NCBI RefSeq assembly: GCF_001708505.1
Contig: NZ_CP015992.1
Span: forward strand, 3,968,001 to 4,032,000
Direction: 5' to 3'
Length of the DNA stretch: 64,000 nt
From: Pseudomonas sp. TCU-HL1
GTDB lineage: Bacteria; Pseudomonadota; Gammaproteobacteria; Pseudomonadales; Pseudomonadaceae
Both the position numbers and the translations under genes were made by a program. This document shows, piece by piece, positions 63,144 to 64,000 of this stretch (within the stretch, counting starts at the first letter, position 1; each line of letters begins with the position of its first letter). The notes beneath the pieces are model-generated. The model made no database searches and was not told where the DNA came from. It saw only the letters and a list, made by a program, of their open reading frames with translations.

Positions 63144-63166
63144 TGGCCCGGAGCAATTCCGGGCCA
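63144..63166. terminator. Hairpin between the PA1571-family gene and pdxB
   Basis: Perfect TGGCCCGGA-GCAAT-TCCGGGCCA, 9-bp stem. There is no T-run on either side, so termination is probable but not certain. Confidence 0.5.
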
Positions 63167-63171
63167 CGCTC

Positions 63172-64000
63172 CTAAATCAGTTGGGCGCCCAGTGCCCGCA
63201 CGATGTCCACCAGTCTGGGTGCCTCACCCGCCAGGCGCACCCGCAATCCATCAATCTCCCGTCGCACCGGATAGTGCTTGCGCAATGCATCGAAGGCCGC
63301 GCGACGCTGGGCATCGTCGCCCACCAGGCTACGGCGGAAATCCGCATCGTCGCGGCGCGGGTCGTACACCGCCCGGCAAAGCGTGGCCAACGCCCAGCCC
63401 GGGTCGCAGCTGCCATCCAGCGAGAGCTCACTCAACCAGGCCGCAGGCAACAACTCATCGAGCTGGATGCTTTCCGCCTGTCCGCTGAACCGGCACCAGG
63501 CCTGATAGATCTGTGCCGTGCCACGCAGCTTGCCGTCGAGGCTGTAACCCGCGATGTGCGGCGTGGCGATGCGGCACAGGCGCGCCAGCTCCACGCTTGC
63601 CAGGGGCTCGCCCTCCCATACGTCCAGCACCACGCGCAAGTCCGTGCGCTGGCCCAGCAGTTCGCGCAGGGCCCGGTTGTCCACGACGGCCCCACGACTG
63701 GCGTTCACCAGCCAGGCACCCCGTCGTAGTTGCCCGAGGCGCTCGGCGTCCAGCAGGTGGCGAGTCGGGTGATCCCCACCGGCGTTCAGCGGGGTATGCA
63801 GGCTGATAGCGTCGCACTCGCGGAGAATGGTTCGCAGGTCGACGTAGTCGCCTCCTTCAACGGCCTGGCGCGGTGGATCGCACACCCGCACACGCCAGCC
63901 AAGGCCACGGAGCACCTCCACCAGGCGCCCGCCCACCTGGCCGGCCCCCACGACACCGTAGGTACGCGAGGCGGGGTCAACACCTTCATCCTCGGCCAGC
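63172..64000 (-). CDS. pdxB: Erythronate-4-phosphate dehydrogenase, 5' end outside window
   Basis: About 276 C-terminal residues present; the gene continues beyond 64000. NAD-binding motif GVVGAGQVGGRLVEVL, catalytic-region ISLHTPLN, NASRGAVVDN and ATPHIAGYS, and the PdxB dimerisation tail. It works in the DXP-dependent vitamin B6 pathway. Confidence 0.93.
   Translation of the reverse strand, partial: LAEDEGVDPASRTYGVVGAGQVGGRLVEVLRGLGWRVRVCDPPRQAVEGGDYVDLRTILRECDAISLHTPLNAGGDHPTRHLLDAERLGQLRRGAWLVNASRGAVVDNRALRELLGQRTDLRVVLDVWEGEPLASVELARLCRIATPHIAGYSLDGKLRGTAQIYQAWCRFSGQAESIQLDELLPAAWLSELSLDGSCDPGWALATLCRAVYDPRRDDADFRRSLVGDDAQRRAAFDALRKHYPVRREIDGLRVRLAGEAPRLVDIVRALGAQLI

Overview
The window is a Pseudomonas chromosome segment carrying an integrated genomic island. 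The flanks are GC-rich and have the gene order I know from the P. aeruginosa PA2949-PA2976 neighbourhood: lipase-like hydrolase, etfA/etfB/ETF-QO, DUF1285 and DUF4823 genes, a TetR regulator, tatD, pilZ, holB, tmk, mltG, pabC, fabF, acpP, fabG, fabD, plsX, rpmF, yceD, maf, sppA, a HAD phosphatase, rluC and rne. The species is not resolved here.

Left flank (1-16421): a VWA-domain lipoprotein (cut by the window edge), a MocR-type regulator, a three-gene envelope cluster (periplasmic solute-binding protein, DUF4398 lipoprotein, OmpA-like lipoprotein), an alpha/beta hydrolase, the electron-transfer-flavoprotein module with a PsrA-type operator, moaA, tetR, a class-V aminotransferase, a probable RgsA small RNA, then tatD, pilZ and holB reading leftward.

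Island (about 16422-44603, about 28.2 kb, lower GC): it sits exactly inside tmk (thymidylate kinase), between codons 98 and 99. Joining the two flanking pieces recreates a 210-residue Tmk in frame, so tmk is cut into two non-functional-looking halves. The first island gene, divergent from the tmk 3' half, is a T4-gp1-like deoxynucleoside monophosphate kinase, an obvious candidate to replace the essential enzyme the island destroys. Next come a gmtY-gmtZ-gmtX-like recombination trio (Gamma-Mobile-Trio type) and a fourth tyrosine recombinase. The cargo follows: a J-domain/HNH-nuclease pair; an uncharacterised gene with a divergent XRE regulator; four small uncharacterised genes; a type I restriction-modification operon (hsdM-hsdS-cyclase-like gene-hsdR-zinc metallopeptidase); and a four-gene Lamassu/ABC-three-component operon (MBL hydrolase, trypsin-like protease, middle component, SMC-like ATPase). 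Both island ends carry copies of an AAATGTAAAC motif, probably recombinase sites.

Right flank (44604-64000): the 5' half of tmk, then the conserved mltG-pabC-fabF-acpP-fabG-fabD-plsX-rpmF-yceD fatty-acid and phospholipid cluster, all leftward; maf (rightward); sppA, HAD phosphatase and rluC (leftward); rne with a leader of about 500 nt; an MsbA-like ABC exporter; a DCC-family protein; an AcoX-like ATP-NAD kinase family protein; a small PA1571-family protein; and pdxB, cut by the window edge.

The main point of interest is the insertion logic. The element disrupts an essential nucleotide kinase in the middle of an essential operon and appears to bring its own kinase, which would make its loss costly and may act as a stabilising device for a defence island.
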